From assembly GCF_017921835.1 (NCBI RefSeq), contig NZ_JAGEMN010000001.1:1419874-1483873 (forward strand): a stretch of 64,000 nt of DNA. Direction: 5' to 3'. Under the pieces are notes generated by a model. The model had not been told where the DNA came from, did not search any database, and was given only the letters and a program-made list of their open reading frames with translations. The first letter of the stretch is position 1. The number at the start of each line of letters is the position of its first letter. Source of the DNA: Sporosarcina sp. 6E9 (lineage in GTDB: Bacteria; Bacillota; Bacilli; Bacillales_A; Planococcaceae). The translations under genes and the position numbers were made by a program. Positions 7,829-20,198 of this stretch are shown piece by piece.

Positions 7829-10191
7829 ACCCGTTTAATTTCTTCCATCACGAAGGCTTCAATAATGTCGCCTTCTTTAATGTCGTTAAAGTTCTTCACT
7901 GTAATCCCGCATTCGTACCCTCTTGCAACTTCTCTAACGTCATCTTTGAAACGTTTCAAAGCTTCTAGTTCACCTTCAAAGATTACGATGCTGTCGCGTA
8001 TGACGCGCACGCCAGCGTCACGAACTATTTTACCTTCAGTGACATAGCTACCTGCGATAGTACCGATTTTAGACACAACAAAGGTTTCGCGCACTTCTGC
8101 TTGACCGACGACTTTTTCTTCGAATTCCGGATCTAGCATTCCTTTCATCGCTGATTCGATTTCTTCGATTACTTGGTAAATGACACGGTGTTGTCTAATA
8201 TCGACACCTTCAGCATCCGCAGCACGTCTTGCATTCACATCCGGTCGAACGTTAAATCCAATAACGATTGCGTTTGAAGCTGCTGCAAGGGATATATCTG
8301 ATTCATTAATTGCTCCCGCACCTGTATGGATGATTTTCACATTGACGCCCTCTACTTCAATTTTCATGAGAGATGCCGCCATTGCTTCAACCGTTCCTTG
8401 TACGTCGGCTTTAACAATTAGTTTTAATTCTTTCATTTCGCCTTGTTTCATTTGATCAAACAAGTTATCCAATGTAACTCTGGTTTTCACATCTCGTTGT
8501 TCTAGAATCGCTTCACCAGCTCTTGCTTCACCAATTTGACGTGCTGTTTTCTCATCTTCAAAGACGACAAAACGGTCACCTGCCTGTGGTACATCGCTTA
8601 GTCCAGTAATTTCAACTGGCGTAGAAGGTTCAGCAGATTGAACACGACGACCTGTATCGCTAATCATTGCACGTACGCGACCAAATGTATTTCCTACTAC
8701 AATCGGATCTCCGACTTTAAGTGTTCCATCTTGCACGAGTAACGTTGCAACAGCACCGCGTCCGCGATCTAACTCGGCTTCAATAACCGATCCGCGCGCA
8801 CGAATTGTTGGATCTGCTTTAAGTTCAGCAATTTCAGCTACAAGTAGAACCATTTCAAGTAATGTATCGATTCCCTCGCCTGTTAGTGCAGAGATTGGAA
8901 CGAAAATTGTTTCGCCGCCCCACTCTTCTGATACGAGTCCGTGTTCTGTAAGTTCTTGCATAACACGTTCTGGATTTGCAGCAGGCTTATCGATTTTATT
9001 TACAGCTACAATAATCGGAACCTCTGCTGCTTGCGCATGATTAATGGCTTCAACTGTTTGGGGCATGACACCATCATCAGCTGCAACAACCAGAATTGTA
9101 ATATCCGTTATTGAAGCACCACGTGCACGCATTGTTGTAAATGCCGCGTGACCAGGTGTATCTAAAAACGTTACTTTTTTACCATCATTATCGATCTGAT
9201 AAGCACCGATATGTTGTGTAATTCCGCCCGCTTCGCCTTGTGTTACTTTCGTATTTCGAATCGAGTCAAGTAGCGTCGTTTTACCGTGGTCAACGTGACC
9301 CATAATTGTTACCACTGGTGCACGTTCAATAATATTTTCCGGTGAAGAAACCTCTTCTTCAAAGCCTTCAGTTTCTTCGAAATAAATATCAAGGTCAGTA
9401 ACATCAATACGAATTTCTTCTTCAACTTCTACACCGTAATCTGAACAAATTAACTCAATCGCATCTTTATCAAGTTCTTCGTTAATTGTAGCCATAACGC
9501 CAAGCATTAATAACTTTTTAAGAATCTCAGAAGGTTCGCGACCTAATTTCTGTGCAAGTTCCCCTACTGAAAGAGATTCATAAAACGTAATTTTTTCTGG
9601 AAGAGGTTGTTGAACCTTCGGAGTTGGTGCTGGACGGTATCTTCTTCTTCCTTGGTTAATACCTCGTGCTGGTGGACGTCCACCGCGACGACCTGGTGCT
9701 CTGCCCCCTGCAGGACGTGAAGCCGGACCTGTCGATCCACCTGGTGATGTCGTAGCTGGACGATTAGCTCCACCTGATGCTGGACGATTTTGGCCACCCG
9801 ATGCTGGACGATTCTGACCGCCCGACGCTGGACGATTCTGACCGCCCGATGCCGGACGATTCTGACCGCCCGATGCTGGACGATTCTGACCGCCCGATGC
9901 CGGACGATTCTGACCGCTCGATGCTGGACGATTCTGACCGCCCGATGCCGGACGATTTTGGCCGCCCGATGCTGGACGATTCTGGCCGCCTTGTTTACTT
10001 GTTGGCGCTTTTGATACTTCTTTTCTTTCTTTATTTCCGCCAAATGACTGATCCAGTTTTGTAACGACATCTTTATCTATTGTAGACATATGATTCGTTA
10101 CATTCACATTTAATTTCCCGAGTTCTTCAATTACTTCTTTACTCGTTTTTTTCACTAGTTTCGCGTATTCATGTACACGTACTTTTGTCAT
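7825..10191 (-). CDS. infB: translation initiation factor IF-2
   Basis: A 788-residue IF2, the GTPase that brings initiator tRNA to the 30S subunit and promotes subunit joining. The small N-terminal domain (1-50) is followed by ten 8-residue units of GGQNRPAS type (68-147), a basic Arg/Gly/Pro stretch (to ~190), a second N-domain helical module, the G domain (GHVDHGKT 298-305, then DTPGHAAF and NKID) and the C-terminal IF2 domains. [11 protein letters not shown] is the conserved start (ATG at 10191); the open frame upstream lies in the ylxQ-infB junction. The N-terminal linker is naturally variable in IF2; the repeat is discussed separately. Confidence 0.97.
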   Translation of the reverse strand: MTKVRVHEYAKLVKKTSKEVIEELGKLNVNVTNHMSTIDKDVVTKLDQSFGGNKERKEVSKAPTSKQGGQNRPASGGQNRPASGGQNRPASSGQNRPASGGQNRPASGGQNRPASGGQNRPASGGQNRPASGGQNRPASGGANRPATTSPGGSTGPASRPAGGRAPGRRGGRPPARGINQGRRRYRPAPTPKVQQPLPEKITFYESLSVGELAQKLGREPSEILKKLLMLGVMATINEELDKDAIELICSDYGVEVEEEIRIDVTDLDIYFEETEGFEEEVSSPENIIERAPVVTIMGHVDHGKTTLLDSIRNTKVTQGEAGGITQHIGAYQIDNDGKKVTFLDTPGHAAFTTMRARGASITDITILVVAADDGVMPQTVEAINHAQAAEVPIIVAVNKIDKPAANPERVMQELTEHGLVSEEWGGETIFVPISALTGEGIDTLLEMVLLVAEIAELKADPTIRARGSVIEAELDRGRGAVATLLVQDGTLKVGDPIVVGNTFGRVRAMISDTGRRVQSAEPSTPVEITGLSDVPQAGDRFVVFEDEKTARQIGEARAGEAILEQRDVKTRVTLDNLFDQMKQGEMKELKLIVKADVQGTVEAMAASLMKIEVEGVNVKIIHTGAGAINESDISLAAASNAIVIGFNVRPDVNARRAADAEGVDIRQHRVIYQVIEEIESAMKGMLDPEFEEKVVGQAEVRETFVVSKIGTIAGSYVTEGKIVRDAGVRVIRDSIVIFEGELEALKRFKDDVREVARGYECGITVKNFNDIKEGDIIEAFVMEEIKRV
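9751..9990 (-). repeat. 24-bp tandem repeat inside infB
   Basis: Ten head-to-tail 24-base units encode (GGQNRPAS) nine times and a diverged GGANRPAT once. Units differ mainly at silent positions (for example CCA or CCG for proline), and one unit has SG instead of GG. The repeat codes the flexible linker between the IF2 N-terminal domain and its basic region. Because 24 is a multiple of three, other frames over it are open on both strands; I regard those as by-products. Confidence 0.95.
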
Positions 10192-10195
10192 GCGC

Positions 10196-10516
10196 TCACC
10201 CCCGGTTGTATTCGTTAAGAAGCTCGGAAAGTTTTTTAGCAAATCCAGCATCCGTTATTGCAAGTATGACTCTCGACTCCTTGCCAATTGCGTGTCCCAG
10301 ATCTTCTCGACTCCCAAAAACATGCTTCTCAACGTTAAAAAAGGTACATTTATCCGTGACTTTTTTCATTGTGTTTGCAGATGCATCATTCGAAACGATG
10401 ACGAGTTGTGCTTTGCCGTTTTGAACTTCGCGTATTGCGAGGTCTTCACCCGTTACTACCATTCTCGCGCGCGTTGCTAAACCGAGCAACTGAAAGATTT
10501 TCTGTTTGTCTTTCAT
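10196..10516 (-). CDS. ylxQ: L7Ae family RNA-binding protein YlxQ
   Basis: A 106-residue protein of the L7Ae/L30e family (kink-turn RNA binding). [16 protein letters not shown] and the central ASANTMKKV segment fit. In B. subtilis the paralogue YbxF binds k-turns, but the physiological target of YlxQ is not known. Start overlaps ylxR by 4 bases and the stop is 4 bases from the infB start, so this is a tightly packed operon. Confidence 0.92.
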   Translation of the reverse strand: MKDKQKIFQLLGLATRARMVVTGEDLAIREVQNGKAQLVIVSNDASANTMKKVTDKCTFFNVEKHVFGSREDLGHAIGKESRVILAITDAGFAKKLSELLNEYNRG

Positions 10517-10791
10517 TTCAAAGACTCCCGACGGATTGCATGTAGTAAATCCTCATACACATTTTCTGGAATAGCCGTCTTCAGTTGACTTTCAATGGAA
10601 CGATTACGTCGTGCAGTTTCGACCGCTTCTTCGGATTTTGACACATAAGTCCCTCGACCTGATTTCTTACCTGTTAGATCGACTGAAACTTCCCCTTCTT
10701 TTGGGCGAACGATGCGAATCATTTCTTTTTTAGGAAACATTTCGCCTGTCGCTGCGCATTTACGCAAAGGTACTTTTTTCATGTTCGTCAT
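10513..10791 (-). CDS. ylxR: YlxR/RnpM family RNA-binding protein
   Basis: A 92-residue DUF448 protein. RKCAATGEMFPKKEMIRIVR and GRGTYV are its signatures. The B. subtilis homologue has been reported to bind and modulate RNase P RNA (RnpM). The gene follows nusA. AAGGA lies 9 bases before the first ATG; a second ATG three codons on is also possible. Confidence 0.93.
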   Translation of the reverse strand: MTNMKKVPLRKCAATGEMFPKKEMIRIVRPKEGEVSVDLTGKKSGRGTYVSKSEEAVETARRNRSIESQLKTAIPENVYEDLLHAIRRESLK

Positions 10792-10810
10792 GTGTGATCA
10801 TCCTTTCTTC

Positions 10811-11959
10811 TCAGTCTTCGTCTTCTTTATATAAATCAATTGGTTCATCATGATTAGCATAATCTTCTTCTTCAAAGTATGCGTCAACTTCGCCCGCTTT
10901 ATCACTTGGCGGATAAATTCCAAGTTCGCGCGCACTTTCTTCACTTTTAATATCGATTTTCCATCCTGTCAATTTAGCAGCAAGTCTCGCATTTTGTCCG
11001 CGCTTTCCGATAGCAAGTGATAACTGATAGTCAGGTACAATTACTGTCGTTGACCGCTCTTCTTCATTCACCTGAACATCCAGTACTTTGGATGGATTCA
11101 ATGCATTCGCAACAAAAACGACTGGATCCTCTGACCATTCTACTATATCAATTTTCTCGCCATTTAATTCCGTAGAGATTGATTGTACACGAGCACCCCT
11201 AGAACCGACACATGAACCAATCGGATCCACTTCAGCCTGGTTTGTAAAGACTGATATTTTCGAACGGTCGCCTGCTTCACGAGCAATTGTTTTAATTTCA
11301 ACGATGCCTTCATAGATTTCAGGCACTTCAAGTTCAAACAATCTACGGAGGAGTCCCGGATGCGTTCTTGAAACGAATACTTGCGGTCCTCGTGACGTTT
11401 TTTCAACTTTTGTAATATATACTTTAATACGATCATGCGGTTTGTAGGATTCAGCTTGGATTTGTTCTCCAGACGGCAATACCGCTTCAACTTTTCCTAG
11501 ACCCACATAAATATTACGCGCATCGAGTCGTTCTACAATACCATTCACGATATCATCTTCACGATCTACATATTCATCATATATCATGCCGCGCTCTGCC
11601 TCGCGAACTCGTTGCGTTACAACTTGCTTTGCCGTTTGCGCTGCAATTCGTCCAAAATCTTTTGGTGTAACTTCTTCTTCAAAAACATCCCCGATTTCAT
11701 ATGCAGGATTGATAAGATGTGCATCCTCTATCGAAATTTGAAGACGATCATCTTCAACTTCTTCTACAACATCTTTTCGTGCATATACCTTCATTGAACC
11801 GATATCAGAATTCAAGTCAACCCGAACATTTTGAGCTTGATTAAAGTTTCTTTTATATGCAGTTACAAGCGCCGCTTCAATCGCTTCCAGCAATACGTCT
11901 CTTGAAATTCCTTTTTGTTGTTCAAGAGCTGTTAATGCATCGAGTAGATCACTACTCAT
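10811..11959 (-). CDS. nusA: transcription elongation/termination factor NusA
   Basis: A 382-residue NusA that binds RNA polymerase and nascent RNA, affecting pausing, termination and antitermination. N-terminal polymerase-binding domain (1-~125), S1 domain ([16 protein letters not shown], ~135-200), and two KH domains ([14 protein letters not shown] and [15 protein letters not shown]). An acidic tail rich in Glu/Asp/Tyr ends the protein; the extra AR repeats of enterobacterial NusA are absent, as is normal in Firmicutes. Second gene of the operon after rimP. Confidence 0.97.
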   Translation of the reverse strand: MSSDLLDALTALEQQKGISRDVLLEAIEAALVTAYKRNFNQAQNVRVDLNSDIGSMKVYARKDVVEEVEDDRLQISIEDAHLINPAYEIGDVFEEEVTPKDFGRIAAQTAKQVVTQRVREAERGMIYDEYVDREDDIVNGIVERLDARNIYVGLGKVEAVLPSGEQIQAESYKPHDRIKVYITKVEKTSRGPQVFVSRTHPGLLRRLFELEVPEIYEGIVEIKTIAREAGDRSKISVFTNQAEVDPIGSCVGSRGARVQSISTELNGEKIDIVEWSEDPVVFVANALNPSKVLDVQVNEEERSTTVIVPDYQLSLAIGKRGQNARLAAKLTGWKIDIKSEESARELGIYPPSDKAGEVDAYFEEEDYANHDEPIDLYKEDED

Positions 11960-11981
11960 TTCTCATCACTCCTATTATCAT

Positions 11982-12458
11982 TTATGCGGAAAAGTCAATT
12001 GCCAAACGTGCAACTGCAATTTTCGTTTTTTCAATTAAAACAGTAACTTTTCTAGTTTTAATACGTATTTCAACCTCTGCTCCGTCTGGACCATATGCCA
12101 ACAAATAACCTTCAAATTCTTTCATGCCATCAATTGGTGCATATGTTTTAATGTATACGTATTGTCCAATCGCATTTTCAAAATCTTCATCTTTTTTTAA
12201 TGGTCGTTCAGCTCCTGGAGATGAAACTTCCAGAAAATAGTTTTGTGTAATTGGGTCGGTACGGTCAAGCTCCTCGCTTAATTGTTCACTTACGAGCGCA
12301 CATTGATCAATGTCGATGTCACCTTCTGGTGTGTCAACATAAACGCGTAGGAACCAATCTTGTCCTTCCTTCACAAATTCTACATCGACAAGCTCCAGTC
12401 CTAAATCAGCTACAATTGGATGAACGAGCTCTTCGACTATTTCCGTAATTTTACTCAT
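11982..12458 (-). CDS. rimP: ribosome maturation factor RimP
   Basis: A 158-residue RimP, needed for 30S maturation. The two-domain layout shows [13 protein letters not shown], the [13 protein letters not shown] core and a C-terminal Sm-like domain. First gene of the nusA-infB operon; a good ribosome binding site (GGGAGGG) precedes the ATG. Confidence 0.95.
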   Translation of the reverse strand: MSKITEIVEELVHPIVADLGLELVDVEFVKEGQDWFLRVYVDTPEGDIDIDQCALVSEQLSEELDRTDPITQNYFLEVSSPGAERPLKKDEDFENAIGQYVYIKTYAPIDGMKEFEGYLLAYGPDGAEVEIRIKTRKVTVLIEKTKIAVARLAIDFSA

Positions 12459-12604
12459 TTTATCCCTCCCATAATCACATTAATCAGCCTTGAAATGTTT
12501 GCGTCTGGATTTCAAATTAACTTTCCTTATTCAATATCTTTGGCATTCTTCCAATGCTTTAACCTCATTTCGAAGTTGCGAAATGATGCTAAAAAACTAC
12601 TGAA
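12459..12604 (-). other. leader region of the rimP-nusA-infB operon
   Basis: The space between the polC terminator and rimP holds the operon's promoter and 5' UTR, but I see no convincing -35/-10 pair. An inverted repeat TTGAAAT-N12-ATTTCAA (12490-12515) lies close to the start codon side. No open frame with a ribosome binding site is present. Confidence 0.4.
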
Positions 12605-12633
12605 CAACAGAAAAGAGCGGGAAATCCCACTCT
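12605..12633 (-). terminator. intrinsic terminator after polC
   Basis: Minus strand AGAGTGGG-ATTT-CCCGCTCT, an 8-bp stem with one T-G pair, followed by TTTTCTGTT. It closes the proS-polC transcription unit. Confidence 0.85.
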
Positions 12634-12701
12634 CTGCGCAAGACTATTACAAAAGTTGTATTAACTATAACATAGGCAATTGGGTGTTGCAAACAATGCG
12701 G

Positions 12702-15700
12702 TCAGAACAACGATAGCTGGTTAGCTTCAGGCAAACCTTCAAGACAATTAAGTGAATCCATATACTCAATAACCGTTTTGGAAACACGGCCACGTTGCTG
12801 TAAATCCTCTTTTGACAAGAACTCGCCATCTTTTCGTGCTTCAACAATCGTTTTCGCGACGTTCGTCCCAAGTGATGGAATCGAATTGAACGGTGGAATG
12901 AGTGAATCGCCATCAATGATGAAAGTAGAAGCATCTGATTTATACAAATCAGGTTTACTAATTGAAAATCCACGCTCATACATTTCTAGAGATATCTCAA
13001 GCACCGTCAATAAATTCCTCTCTTTTGGCGATGCCTCCAACCCTTTCGCATTTATTTCCTGTATTTGTGCCCGGATAGACGCTGATCCTTTTGTCATTGT
13101 TAATAAATCGAAATCAGCAGCTCTTACCGAAAAGTATGCCGAGTAATAAAAGATTGGATGGTGCACTTTAAAATATGCAATTCGAAGTGCCATTAATACA
13201 TAGGCCGCGGCATGCGCCTTCGGGAACATGTATTTAATTTTTTTACAGGAGTCAATATACCAAGCCGGTACGCCTTGTGAGCGCATCTCATCTTCGAACT
13301 CCGGTGTAAGTCCTCGTCCTCGTCGAACGGACTCCATGATACTAAATGCCATAGATGGTTTTAGACCTTGGTGCATTAAATACACCATAATATCATCTCG
13401 ACAACCAATAACCTCCGATAACTCACAGGTTTTATTCTTTATTAATTCTTGTGCATTTCCTAGCCAAACATCCGTACCATGCGATAATCCGGAAATCTGA
13501 ATGAGTTCCGAAAATGTCGACGGCTTTGTTTCTTCTAGCATTTGACGGACAAAGCGCGTACCGAATTCAGGCACGCCAAGCGTTCCTGTTTTACATCCGA
13601 TTTGCTCAGGTGTAACACCGAGTGATTCGGTTCCGCTAAATAATTTCATGACGCCTTCATCATCAGGCGGAATTGATAGCGGATCGATACCAGATAAATC
13701 TTCCAGCATTTTTATCATAGTTGGGTCATCGTGACCTAGAATATCGAGCTTCAACAGGTTGTTTTCTATTGAATGGAAGTCAAAGTGCGTCGTTTTCCAT
13801 AAAGAGTTCAAGTCGTTCGCTGGATATTGAATCGGTGTAAAGTCGTGTATATCCATCGTATCCGGAACAACTATAATTCCACCTGGATGCTGACCGGTAT
13901 TTCGTTTTACGCCGGAACATCCGATAACGAGGCGGTCAATTTCAGCGCCGCGCAAATGAAGTCCATTATCATTCATATAGCCCCTAACATAGCCGTATGC
14001 CGTCCGTTCAGCGACCGTTCCAATTGTCCCTGCCCGGTATACGAAGTCTTCTCCAAAGAGTTCTTTCGTATAGTTATGCGCGTTCGCTTGATAATCTCCA
14101 CTAAAGTTCAGGTCAATATCTGGAACTTTATCCCCTTCAAATCCTAGGAATGTTTCAAATGGAATATCTTGCCCATCCTTACTAAGCGGTACATCACAAT
14201 CAGCACAATTTTTATCCGGTAGATCATATCCAGAACCGACAGATCCATCTGTGAACCATTCTGCCTTTTTACAATCAGGACACACATAATGTGGCGGCAG
14301 TGGATTCACTTCCGTAATTTCCATCATCGTTGCAACAAATGACGAGCCTACTGACCCACGGGAACCAACTAGATAACCGTCATCGAGAGAACGTTTAACC
14401 AACTTATGAGAGATTAAATAGACAACAGAAAAACCATTTCCAATAATAGAGGTAAGTTCCTTTTCCAATCGCTCTACGACAATCTCCGGTAAATCTTCGC
14501 CATATAGTTCATGAGCCATGGAATAACTTAAATCTTTGACTTCGTCTTCTGCACCTTCAATTTTAGGTGTATATAAATCATCTTTAATCGGTTTAACATC
14601 GCCGATTCTTTCCATTATCTTACGTGGATTGTCAATTACGATTTCTTCTGCAATATGTTCGCCTAGAAAAGCGAATTCAGCCAACATCTCATCTGTCGTT
14701 CTAAAATGGACGGCAGGTAACGAATGACGGTTCAACGGATTTGCGCCGCCCTGTGAACGAACTAGAACTTTACGGAACATCGCATCATTTTCATCTAAAT
14801 AATGGACATTACCTGTCGCACAAACAGGTAGATTAACTGCTTTACCAAGTTTCAATAACTTACGCATAATATCTTCCATATTCCATTCATCACGAATTAG
14901 TTCCATATCGATCAGGTGTGAATAAACGGCTTTCGGATGTATTTCAAGATAATCGTAAAACTTTGCAATTTCTTCAACTTCATCAGGAGATTTTTGCATT
15001 AGCCCTTGAAATACTTCCCCATTTGAACAACCCGAACCGACTAAAAGACCTTTTCGGTGTTTAACCAGGAGGGATCTTGGAACTCGCGGAACACGGAAAA
15101 AGTAATCCATATGCGAATGTGAAACAAGTTTAAATAGGTTCTTTAAACCTTCATCATCCGTTGCAAGAATCGTACAATGCGATGGTCGTGCACGTTTGTA
15201 CGTATCGCCACCGCCGATATGCTTGTTGAAATCATCCAAGTAAGTAATTCCTTTTTCTTCTTGCGCATCTGCCAGAAGTCTGAGGAATAAATGTCCTGTA
15301 GCTTCAGCATCGTAAATTGCACGGTGATGTTGCGTTAATTCGATATTATATTTCTTCGCAAGTGTATTCAGTCGATGATTCCCCATTTCTGGATGGAGAA
15401 GACGAGCAAGTTCAAGCGTGTCGATTACTGGATACGTAACAGAAGGCAAATCAGCATTTTTAGATGCCTCATACAAGAACCCCATATCAAACGATGCATT
15501 ATGCGCAACAAGTATTGAATCACCAATCCATTCAGTAAAGTCGGTGACAACTTCTGAAACATCAGGTGCATCCTTCACCATATCATCCGTAATTCCCGTG
15601 AGGTTTGTTATTAAAGCGGATATTGGTTGATGCGGATTGGCAAATCGTTCGAACGTATCTATCACTTCACCATTCTTTATCTTAACGCCGGCAAGCTCAA

Positions 15701-17030
15701 TGATTGTGTTGTAAACTGCCGATAAGCCTGTCGTTTCCACGTCAAAAACGACGTATGTATCATCTTCGAGTTTACGGTGTTGCTCGCCGTATGCAATCGG
15801 AACACCGTCGTTGACAAGGTTAATTTCCATTCCGAATAGAACTTTTATGCCATGTTTTTTTCCGGCTGAATATGCATCCGGATAAGATTGGACGTTTGCA
15901 TGATCTGTTATTGCTATGGCTGGATGTCCCCATTTTGCCGCTTGTTCAACTAGTGCAGACGGTGTAACAACTGCATCCATTTGACTCATCGTCGTATGCG
16001 CATGCAGTTCAATTCGCTTTCGGTTTTCTGGCGCTTTGTCCTGGCGAATAATGGGGGATACTTCCATTATGGATTGTGCCATCATGATTAGATCTCGAAC
16101 AAATGTATCGTTTTGGATTCCACCTCGTGCACGAACCCAGGAGCCTTTCTTTAAATTCGACATGAGCAGGCCATCTTCTTCATTTCGCGAAAACATTTTA
16201 ACGATGATGGAGTCTGTATAATCGGTTATTTTAATCGTAAGGAGTGATCTACCGCTTCTGAGTTCACGAACCTCGGTATCGAACACATAACCTTCAATAA
16301 TAACGCTGCGTTCCTCATCCTGAATATTACGGATTTCCATTATCGGTTCATTATTTTTAATTGGCGTACCTAATTGGAACGGACCGGACGGTGCATCGCC
16401 GTTTTCCTTGCGATTTTGTTCGCGTTTTTGCATGTCGGCAAGTGCTTGTCTTCCCATTTCCTCTTCTTCTAGTTGACGTTGTTTGAGGAATGCTTGGTGC
16501 GCTTCTTCCGCCTCGTTCGTGTTTTCGGTTAATTGAAAATCAATTATCGGTTGGGAGAATCCAAACTTTGTATATGCGTCAGAAATTAGAGGCGCATACT
16601 TTCCTTTCATCGTTTGAAGCTCCATGTCATTGACGCATATAAGTGTCATTTTCCCGCCCATTACGGCTGGTTTCTGACTCGTCAACCTTTCACGAATTGG
16701 CGGCGACATATCTTGTAGCTCTTCAATAACGAATGGCCAATAGCTTGCGATTAATTGTTCATCGGAAATCGTGTTTTGACTTGTAATTTGGAGTCTGATT
16801 TTTGCTATTGCAGAAAACGCTTGATTGATTCGCTGGGAAAAAACTGTATACACATCGACTGGTAGTGGATTAGCTAATTGGAGATTAAATTGCCAGACTT
16901 TCGATTTACGGTGAATGCTTACGCGTTGTAATAATGCATTTTCAAAGTGTCGAGTATATTCATCATCAGTCATATCGATTTGTTTTAATAAAAGTTGCAA
17001 CTTCATTTTTTGATCAAGTAATTCGCCCAT
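12702..17030 (-). CDS. polC: DNA polymerase III alpha subunit, PolC type
   Basis: A 1442-residue PolC, the replicative polymerase of low-GC Gram-positives. Order: N-terminal domain, OB fold (~230-325), PHP domain starting with [12 protein letters not shown] (~342), an inserted DEDDh proofreading exonuclease (DVETTGL ~430 with its HNASFD and [10 protein letters not shown] parts), rest of PHP, then thumb, palm and fingers. Four cysteines of the zinc site appear as CPDC and CADC; the polymerase aspartates are in PDIDLNF. Length matches the family (about 1440). Start ATG has GGGGG eight bases upstream. Confidence 0.98.
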   Translation of the reverse strand: MGELLDQKMKLQLLLKQIDMTDDEYTRHFENALLQRVSIHRKSKVWQFNLQLANPLPVDVYTVFSQRINQAFSAIAKIRLQITSQNTISDEQLIASYWPFVIEELQDMSPPIRERLTSQKPAVMGGKMTLICVNDMELQTMKGKYAPLISDAYTKFGFSQPIIDFQLTENTNEAEEAHQAFLKQRQLEEEEMGRQALADMQKREQNRKENGDAPSGPFQLGTPIKNNEPIMEIRNIQDEERSVIIEGYVFDTEVRELRSGRSLLTIKITDYTDSIIVKMFSRNEEDGLLMSNLKKGSWVRARGGIQNDTFVRDLIMMAQSIMEVSPIIRQDKAPENRKRIELHAHTTMSQMDAVVTPSALVEQAAKWGHPAIAITDHANVQSYPDAYSAGKKHGIKVLFGMEINLVNDGVPIAYGEQHRKLEDDTYVVFDVETTGLSAVYNTIIELAGVKIKNGEVIDTFERFANPHQPISALITNLTGITDDMVKDAPDVSEVVTDFTEWIGDSILVAHNASFDMGFLYEASKNADLPSVTYPVIDTLELARLLHPEMGNHRLNTLAKKYNIELTQHHRAIYDAEATGHLFLRLLADAQEEKGITYLDDFNKHIGGGDTYKRARPSHCTILATDDEGLKNLFKLVSHSHMDYFFRVPRVPRSLLVKHRKGLLVGSGCSNGEVFQGLMQKSPDEVEEIAKFYDYLEIHPKAVYSHLIDMELIRDEWNMEDIMRKLLKLGKAVNLPVCATGNVHYLDENDAMFRKVLVRSQGGANPLNRHSLPAVHFRTTDEMLAEFAFLGEHIAEEIVIDNPRKIMERIGDVKPIKDDLYTPKIEGAEDEVKDLSYSMAHELYGEDLPEIVVERLEKELTSIIGNGFSVVYLISHKLVKRSLDDGYLVGSRGSVGSSFVATMMEITEVNPLPPHYVCPDCKKAEWFTDGSVGSGYDLPDKNCADCDVPLSKDGQDIPFETFLGFEGDKVPDIDLNFSGDYQANAHNYTKELFGEDFVYRAGTIGTVAERTAYGYVRGYMNDNGLHLRGAEIDRLVIGCSGVKRNTGQHPGGIIVVPDTMDIHDFTPIQYPANDLNSLWKTTHFDFHSIENNLLKLDILGHDDPTMIKMLEDLSGIDPLSIPPDDEGVMKLFSGTESLGVTPEQIGCKTGTLGVPEFGTRFVRQMLEETKPSTFSELIQISGLSHGTDVWLGNAQELIKNKTCELSEVIGCRDDIMVYLMHQGLKPSMAFSIMESVRRGRGLTPEFEDEMRSQGVPAWYIDSCKKIKYMFPKAHAAAYVLMALRIAYFKVHHPIFYYSAYFSVRAADFDLLTMTKGSASIRAQIQEINAKGLEASPKERNLLTVLEISLEMYERGFSISKPDLYKSDASTFIIDGDSLIPPFNSIPSLGTNVAKTIVEARKDGEFLSKEDLQQRGRVSKTVIEYMDSLNCLEGLPEANQLSLF

Positions 17031-17055
17031 AAATGTCTTCCCCCTTACTAATCAG

Positions 17056-17088
17056 TAAAAAAGAAGGAAGCACCGACAACGGTCTTCC
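17056..17088 (-). terminator. terminator-like hairpin between proS and polC
   Basis: Minus strand GGAAG-ACCG-TTGT-CGGT-G-CTTCC with one bulged G, followed by TTCTTTTTT. It would reduce readthrough from proS into polC. No clear separate polC promoter is seen, so partial readthrough is likely. Confidence 0.75.
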
Positions 17089-17098
17089 CTCTACTGTT

Positions 17099-18805
17099 TT
17101 ATTCGGCTCCGAAAAACTCTTGGAGCTTTTCAGTGATTTCTTCAACATGCCATTCTGTTGACTCACCTGATTCGCGGAATTTTACTTCAACAATACCTTC
17201 AGCGGCTTTCTTGCCGATTGTAATCCGAATTGGTAAACCGATAAGGTCTGAATCAGTAAATTTCACACCCGCGCGAACCGAGCGATCATCATACAAGACG
17301 TCAAACTTATACGACTTAAGGAGCTTGTATAAATTATTCGCGACTTCTTTCTGATCTTCATTATTCAAATTGATTGGCACGAGATGGATGTCGAATGGCG
17401 CGAGGTGTTTCGGCCATTTCAAACCGTTTTCATCATTGAATTGTTCAGCAACTGCTGCCATAATTCGTGAAACGCCAATTCCGTAGCAACCCATAATATA
17501 TGGTTTCGTTCTACCGTTGTCATCAAGGTAAGTTCCGCCCATCGGCTCACTATAAGTTGTTCCTAGTTTGAATATATGTCCGACTTCGATACCTTTAGCA
17601 AATTTAACAGTTCCTTCACCATCCGGCGATGGATCTCCTTCTTCGATAAACCGTAGGTCTAGATATTTATCGACTGCAAAATCACGTTCAGGATTCACAT
17701 TTATTAAATGATATCCATCTTCGTTTGCACCTGTTACAGCATTGACAATTGCCGCAACCGCGTTATCTGCAATTACTTTAACGCCAACTGGTAGTTTAAC
17801 AGGACCAATCGAACCGACTTCACATGAGAGCAACTCGTAAATATCACCTTCATAAGCAAATTCAACCGAAGTCGCATCAAGCGCATTTTTCAATTTAATA
17901 TCGTTAATTTCGTGATCGCCTCGCCCTAGTACAACGACTAGTTCACCGTCTATATTAAACACAAGTGTTTTAATAACTTTGCTTGCTTCGACATTTAAAA
18001 ACGAAGCAACTTCATCAATTGTTCGCATATCTGGCGTTGATACTTTCTCTACTTCTTTTAACGGTTCATCAGATTTAGCGTAGTCATTTAGTACTTCCGC
18101 CATCTCAACATTAGCCGCATATTGAGAAGTATTGCTATACGCAATTGTATCTTCACCAATTTCAGAAAGCGCCATGAATTCGTGTGTACCCGTCCCGCCG
18201 ATTGCTCCTGCATCCGCAATTACAGATCGGAAATTTAGGCCAAGTCTTGTAAAGATATTTGTATAGGCTTGCTTCATATCTTGATATTTCTCATCGAGGC
18301 TTTCTTCAGATGCGTGGAAAGAGTACGCGTCTTTCATGATGAATTCCCGACCACGAAGCAATCCAAAACGAGGACGTTGTTCATCCCTGAATTTTGTCTG
18401 AATTTGATACATCGTTAATGGTAGCTGCTTATAGGACTTCAACTCATCACGTACTAGTGCCGTGATAACTTCTTCATGAGTTGCCCCAAGTGCAAACTCT
18501 CTATTATGACGGTCTTTTAAACGAAATAATTCGGGACCGTAGTTGTACCACCTGTCGGATTCTTGCCAAAGTTCTGCATGTTGCATAGCAGGCATTAGCA
18601 CCTCGACCGCATCAATTGCTTCCATTTCTTCACGAACAATCTTCTCGATTTTCGCTAAAACTTTTTTACCTAAAGGTAAATAGGAATAGATGCCACTCGT
18701 CGTTTGACGAATGAAACCTGCACGCAATAGGAGTTGGTGAGATCTAATTTCTGCATCCGATGGTGTTTCACGCATTGTAGGAATAAACGTTAAAGATTGT
18801 TTCAT
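17099..18805 (-). CDS. proS: prolyl-tRNA synthetase
   Basis: A 568-residue class II bacterial-type ProRS. It contains motif 1 ([11 protein letters not shown]), motif 2 ([19 protein letters not shown]), the inserted editing domain (~220-400), motif 3 ([13 protein letters not shown]) and a C-terminal anticodon-binding domain. Two ATG codons are adjacent; GGGGTG is 2 bases before the first and 5 before the second, so I choose the second. Follows rseP by 45 bases, same order as B. subtilis. Confidence 0.96.
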   Translation of the reverse strand: MKQSLTFIPTMRETPSDAEIRSHQLLLRAGFIRQTTSGIYSYLPLGKKVLAKIEKIVREEMEAIDAVEVLMPAMQHAELWQESDRWYNYGPELFRLKDRHNREFALGATHEEVITALVRDELKSYKQLPLTMYQIQTKFRDEQRPRFGLLRGREFIMKDAYSFHASEESLDEKYQDMKQAYTNIFTRLGLNFRSVIADAGAIGGTGTHEFMALSEIGEDTIAYSNTSQYAANVEMAEVLNDYAKSDEPLKEVEKVSTPDMRTIDEVASFLNVEASKVIKTLVFNIDGELVVVLGRGDHEINDIKLKNALDATSVEFAYEGDIYELLSCEVGSIGPVKLPVGVKVIADNAVAAIVNAVTGANEDGYHLINVNPERDFAVDKYLDLRFIEEGDPSPDGEGTVKFAKGIEVGHIFKLGTTYSEPMGGTYLDDNGRTKPYIMGCYGIGVSRIMAAVAEQFNDENGLKWPKHLAPFDIHLVPINLNNEDQKEVANNLYKLLKSYKFDVLYDDRSVRAGVKFTDSDLIGLPIRITIGKKAAEGIVEVKFRESGESTEWHVEEITEKLQEFFGAE

Positions 18806-18853
18806 CATTTCACCCCATAGTTTGTTTTTCGAGCAAGAACTTCTATATTTTTG

Positions 18854-20113
18854 TTAAAAGAAAAAGCGTTGAATATCATTCCAAGTAACGACAAGCATCA
18901 AGAGCATTAATAGAATAATCCCGACAAAATGGACCATTCCTTCTTTTTGTTTATCGACTGGTTTTCCACGGACTGCTTCGAATAAAAAGAATAATAAACG
19001 ACCACCATCAAGTGCTGGCAACGGAAGCAGATTCATAATACCCAGGTTTATACTTAAGATCGCTGCCCAGTTCATCAAGTTGAATACGCCGTACTTTGCC
19101 ACTTCCTCAGTCGCTTTATATATACCGACCGGGCCTGATAGTGCATCAATCGTAAACTTCCCTGTTACGAGCATTCCAAGTAGTTCAAGGATTTTCGTGA
19201 ACCATGACCAAGTCTGTTCAGCCCCGAATGCCACTGATTTCAATGCGTTTTTTTCAATAGGACTTGAATATAGAACTCCGATTTGACCAAATTCGCGGCC
19301 GGCTTCTTTTAATGTATCCGGAACCACTTGTAATTCGACTAGTGAATCATTACGTTCTACTGTAAACGACAACATTTCGCCCGGGCTTTCCTGAATAATT
19401 TCAGCGAATTCAGTCCAAGTCGTAATATCTTTATTATCAACCTTTTTTATCAGATCGCCATTCTGCATGCCAGCTTCATAAGCCGAACCTGTCGTTTGAA
19501 CTTCCGTTATTATCGGTTCCATTGTAGGTACGCCTTGTAAAAGCCCTATGGCCATAAAAATGAAGAATGCAAGAATAAAGTTGAAGAGTGGTCCTGCAAA
19601 AATTGTCATCGTACGACTTCCGACAGATTTAGATTCAAACTGTCTGTCATAAGGCGCGATAAGCGTTTTTTGACCTTTTTCAATTATGACAGCTGTTCTG
19701 GATATATTATATCGAACGAGTTCGCCGTCCTCATCGTACCCTTCAATGAAAAGTTCTTTATCAAAATCAGATGACTCTGTTTCTAAGAATTGAATATTCG
19801 GATTTGCTACATTTTGATTTAAGTAGATTTTTTCGACCTCACCAGAATCGCCGATGTAAACTCCTACTCGGTAACCCGGCTGAAGTTCAACTGTATCAAA
19901 ATCTTCTCCGGCCATGCGAACATATCCGCCAAATGGTAGTAAACGGATTGTGTATAATGTTTCCCCTTTGGTAATCCCGATAATTTTCGGTCCAAATCCA
20001 ATTGCAAATTCACGAACCATTATCCCGGCCCTTTTTGCGAACAGAAAGTGCCCTAACTCATGGAAAAAAACGAGAGATCCAAATACGATTACAAAAGCAA
20101 TTACGGTCTCCAT
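18854..20113 (-). CDS. rseP: RIP metalloprotease RseP (site-2 protease)
   Basis: A 419-residue membrane zinc protease of the RseP/RasP family that cleaves transmembrane segments of anti-sigma factors and leftover signal peptides. HELGH (18-22) in the first membrane segment and the LDGGR motif near the end form the zinc site; a PDZ domain (TEVQTTGSAYEAGMQNGDLI) lies between, and further membrane helices surround 175-195 and the C-terminus. Follows dxr. Confidence 0.96.
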   Translation of the reverse strand: METVIAFVIVFGSLVFFHELGHFLFAKRAGIMVREFAIGFGPKIIGITKGETLYTIRLLPFGGYVRMAGEDFDTVELQPGYRVGVYIGDSGEVEKIYLNQNVANPNIQFLETESSDFDKELFIEGYDEDGELVRYNISRTAVIIEKGQKTLIAPYDRQFESKSVGSRTMTIFAGPLFNFILAFFIFMAIGLLQGVPTMEPIITEVQTTGSAYEAGMQNGDLIKKVDNKDITTWTEFAEIIQESPGEMLSFTVERNDSLVELQVVPDTLKEAGREFGQIGVLYSSPIEKNALKSVAFGAEQTWSWFTKILELLGMLVTGKFTIDALSGPVGIYKATEEVAKYGVFNLMNWAAILSINLGIMNLLPLPALDGGRLLFFLFEAVRGKPVDKQKEGMVHFVGIILLMLLMLVVTWNDIQRFFF

Positions 20114-20198
20114 ACAAAACCACCTTCACTGGCCTATTGGCCGGATATAAAAAACATTTTCACTCACGTTTTCGCGTGATATTACTTTGTAGAATTAG

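Noticed and set aside
9751..9990. CRISPR array
   Set aside because: Units are contiguous 24-mers without spacers and encode the IF2 linker.
9777..10064. Plus-strand DDSDRPML repeat protein over infB
   Set aside because: Antisense reading of the 24-bp repeat, without its own promoter or ribosome binding site.
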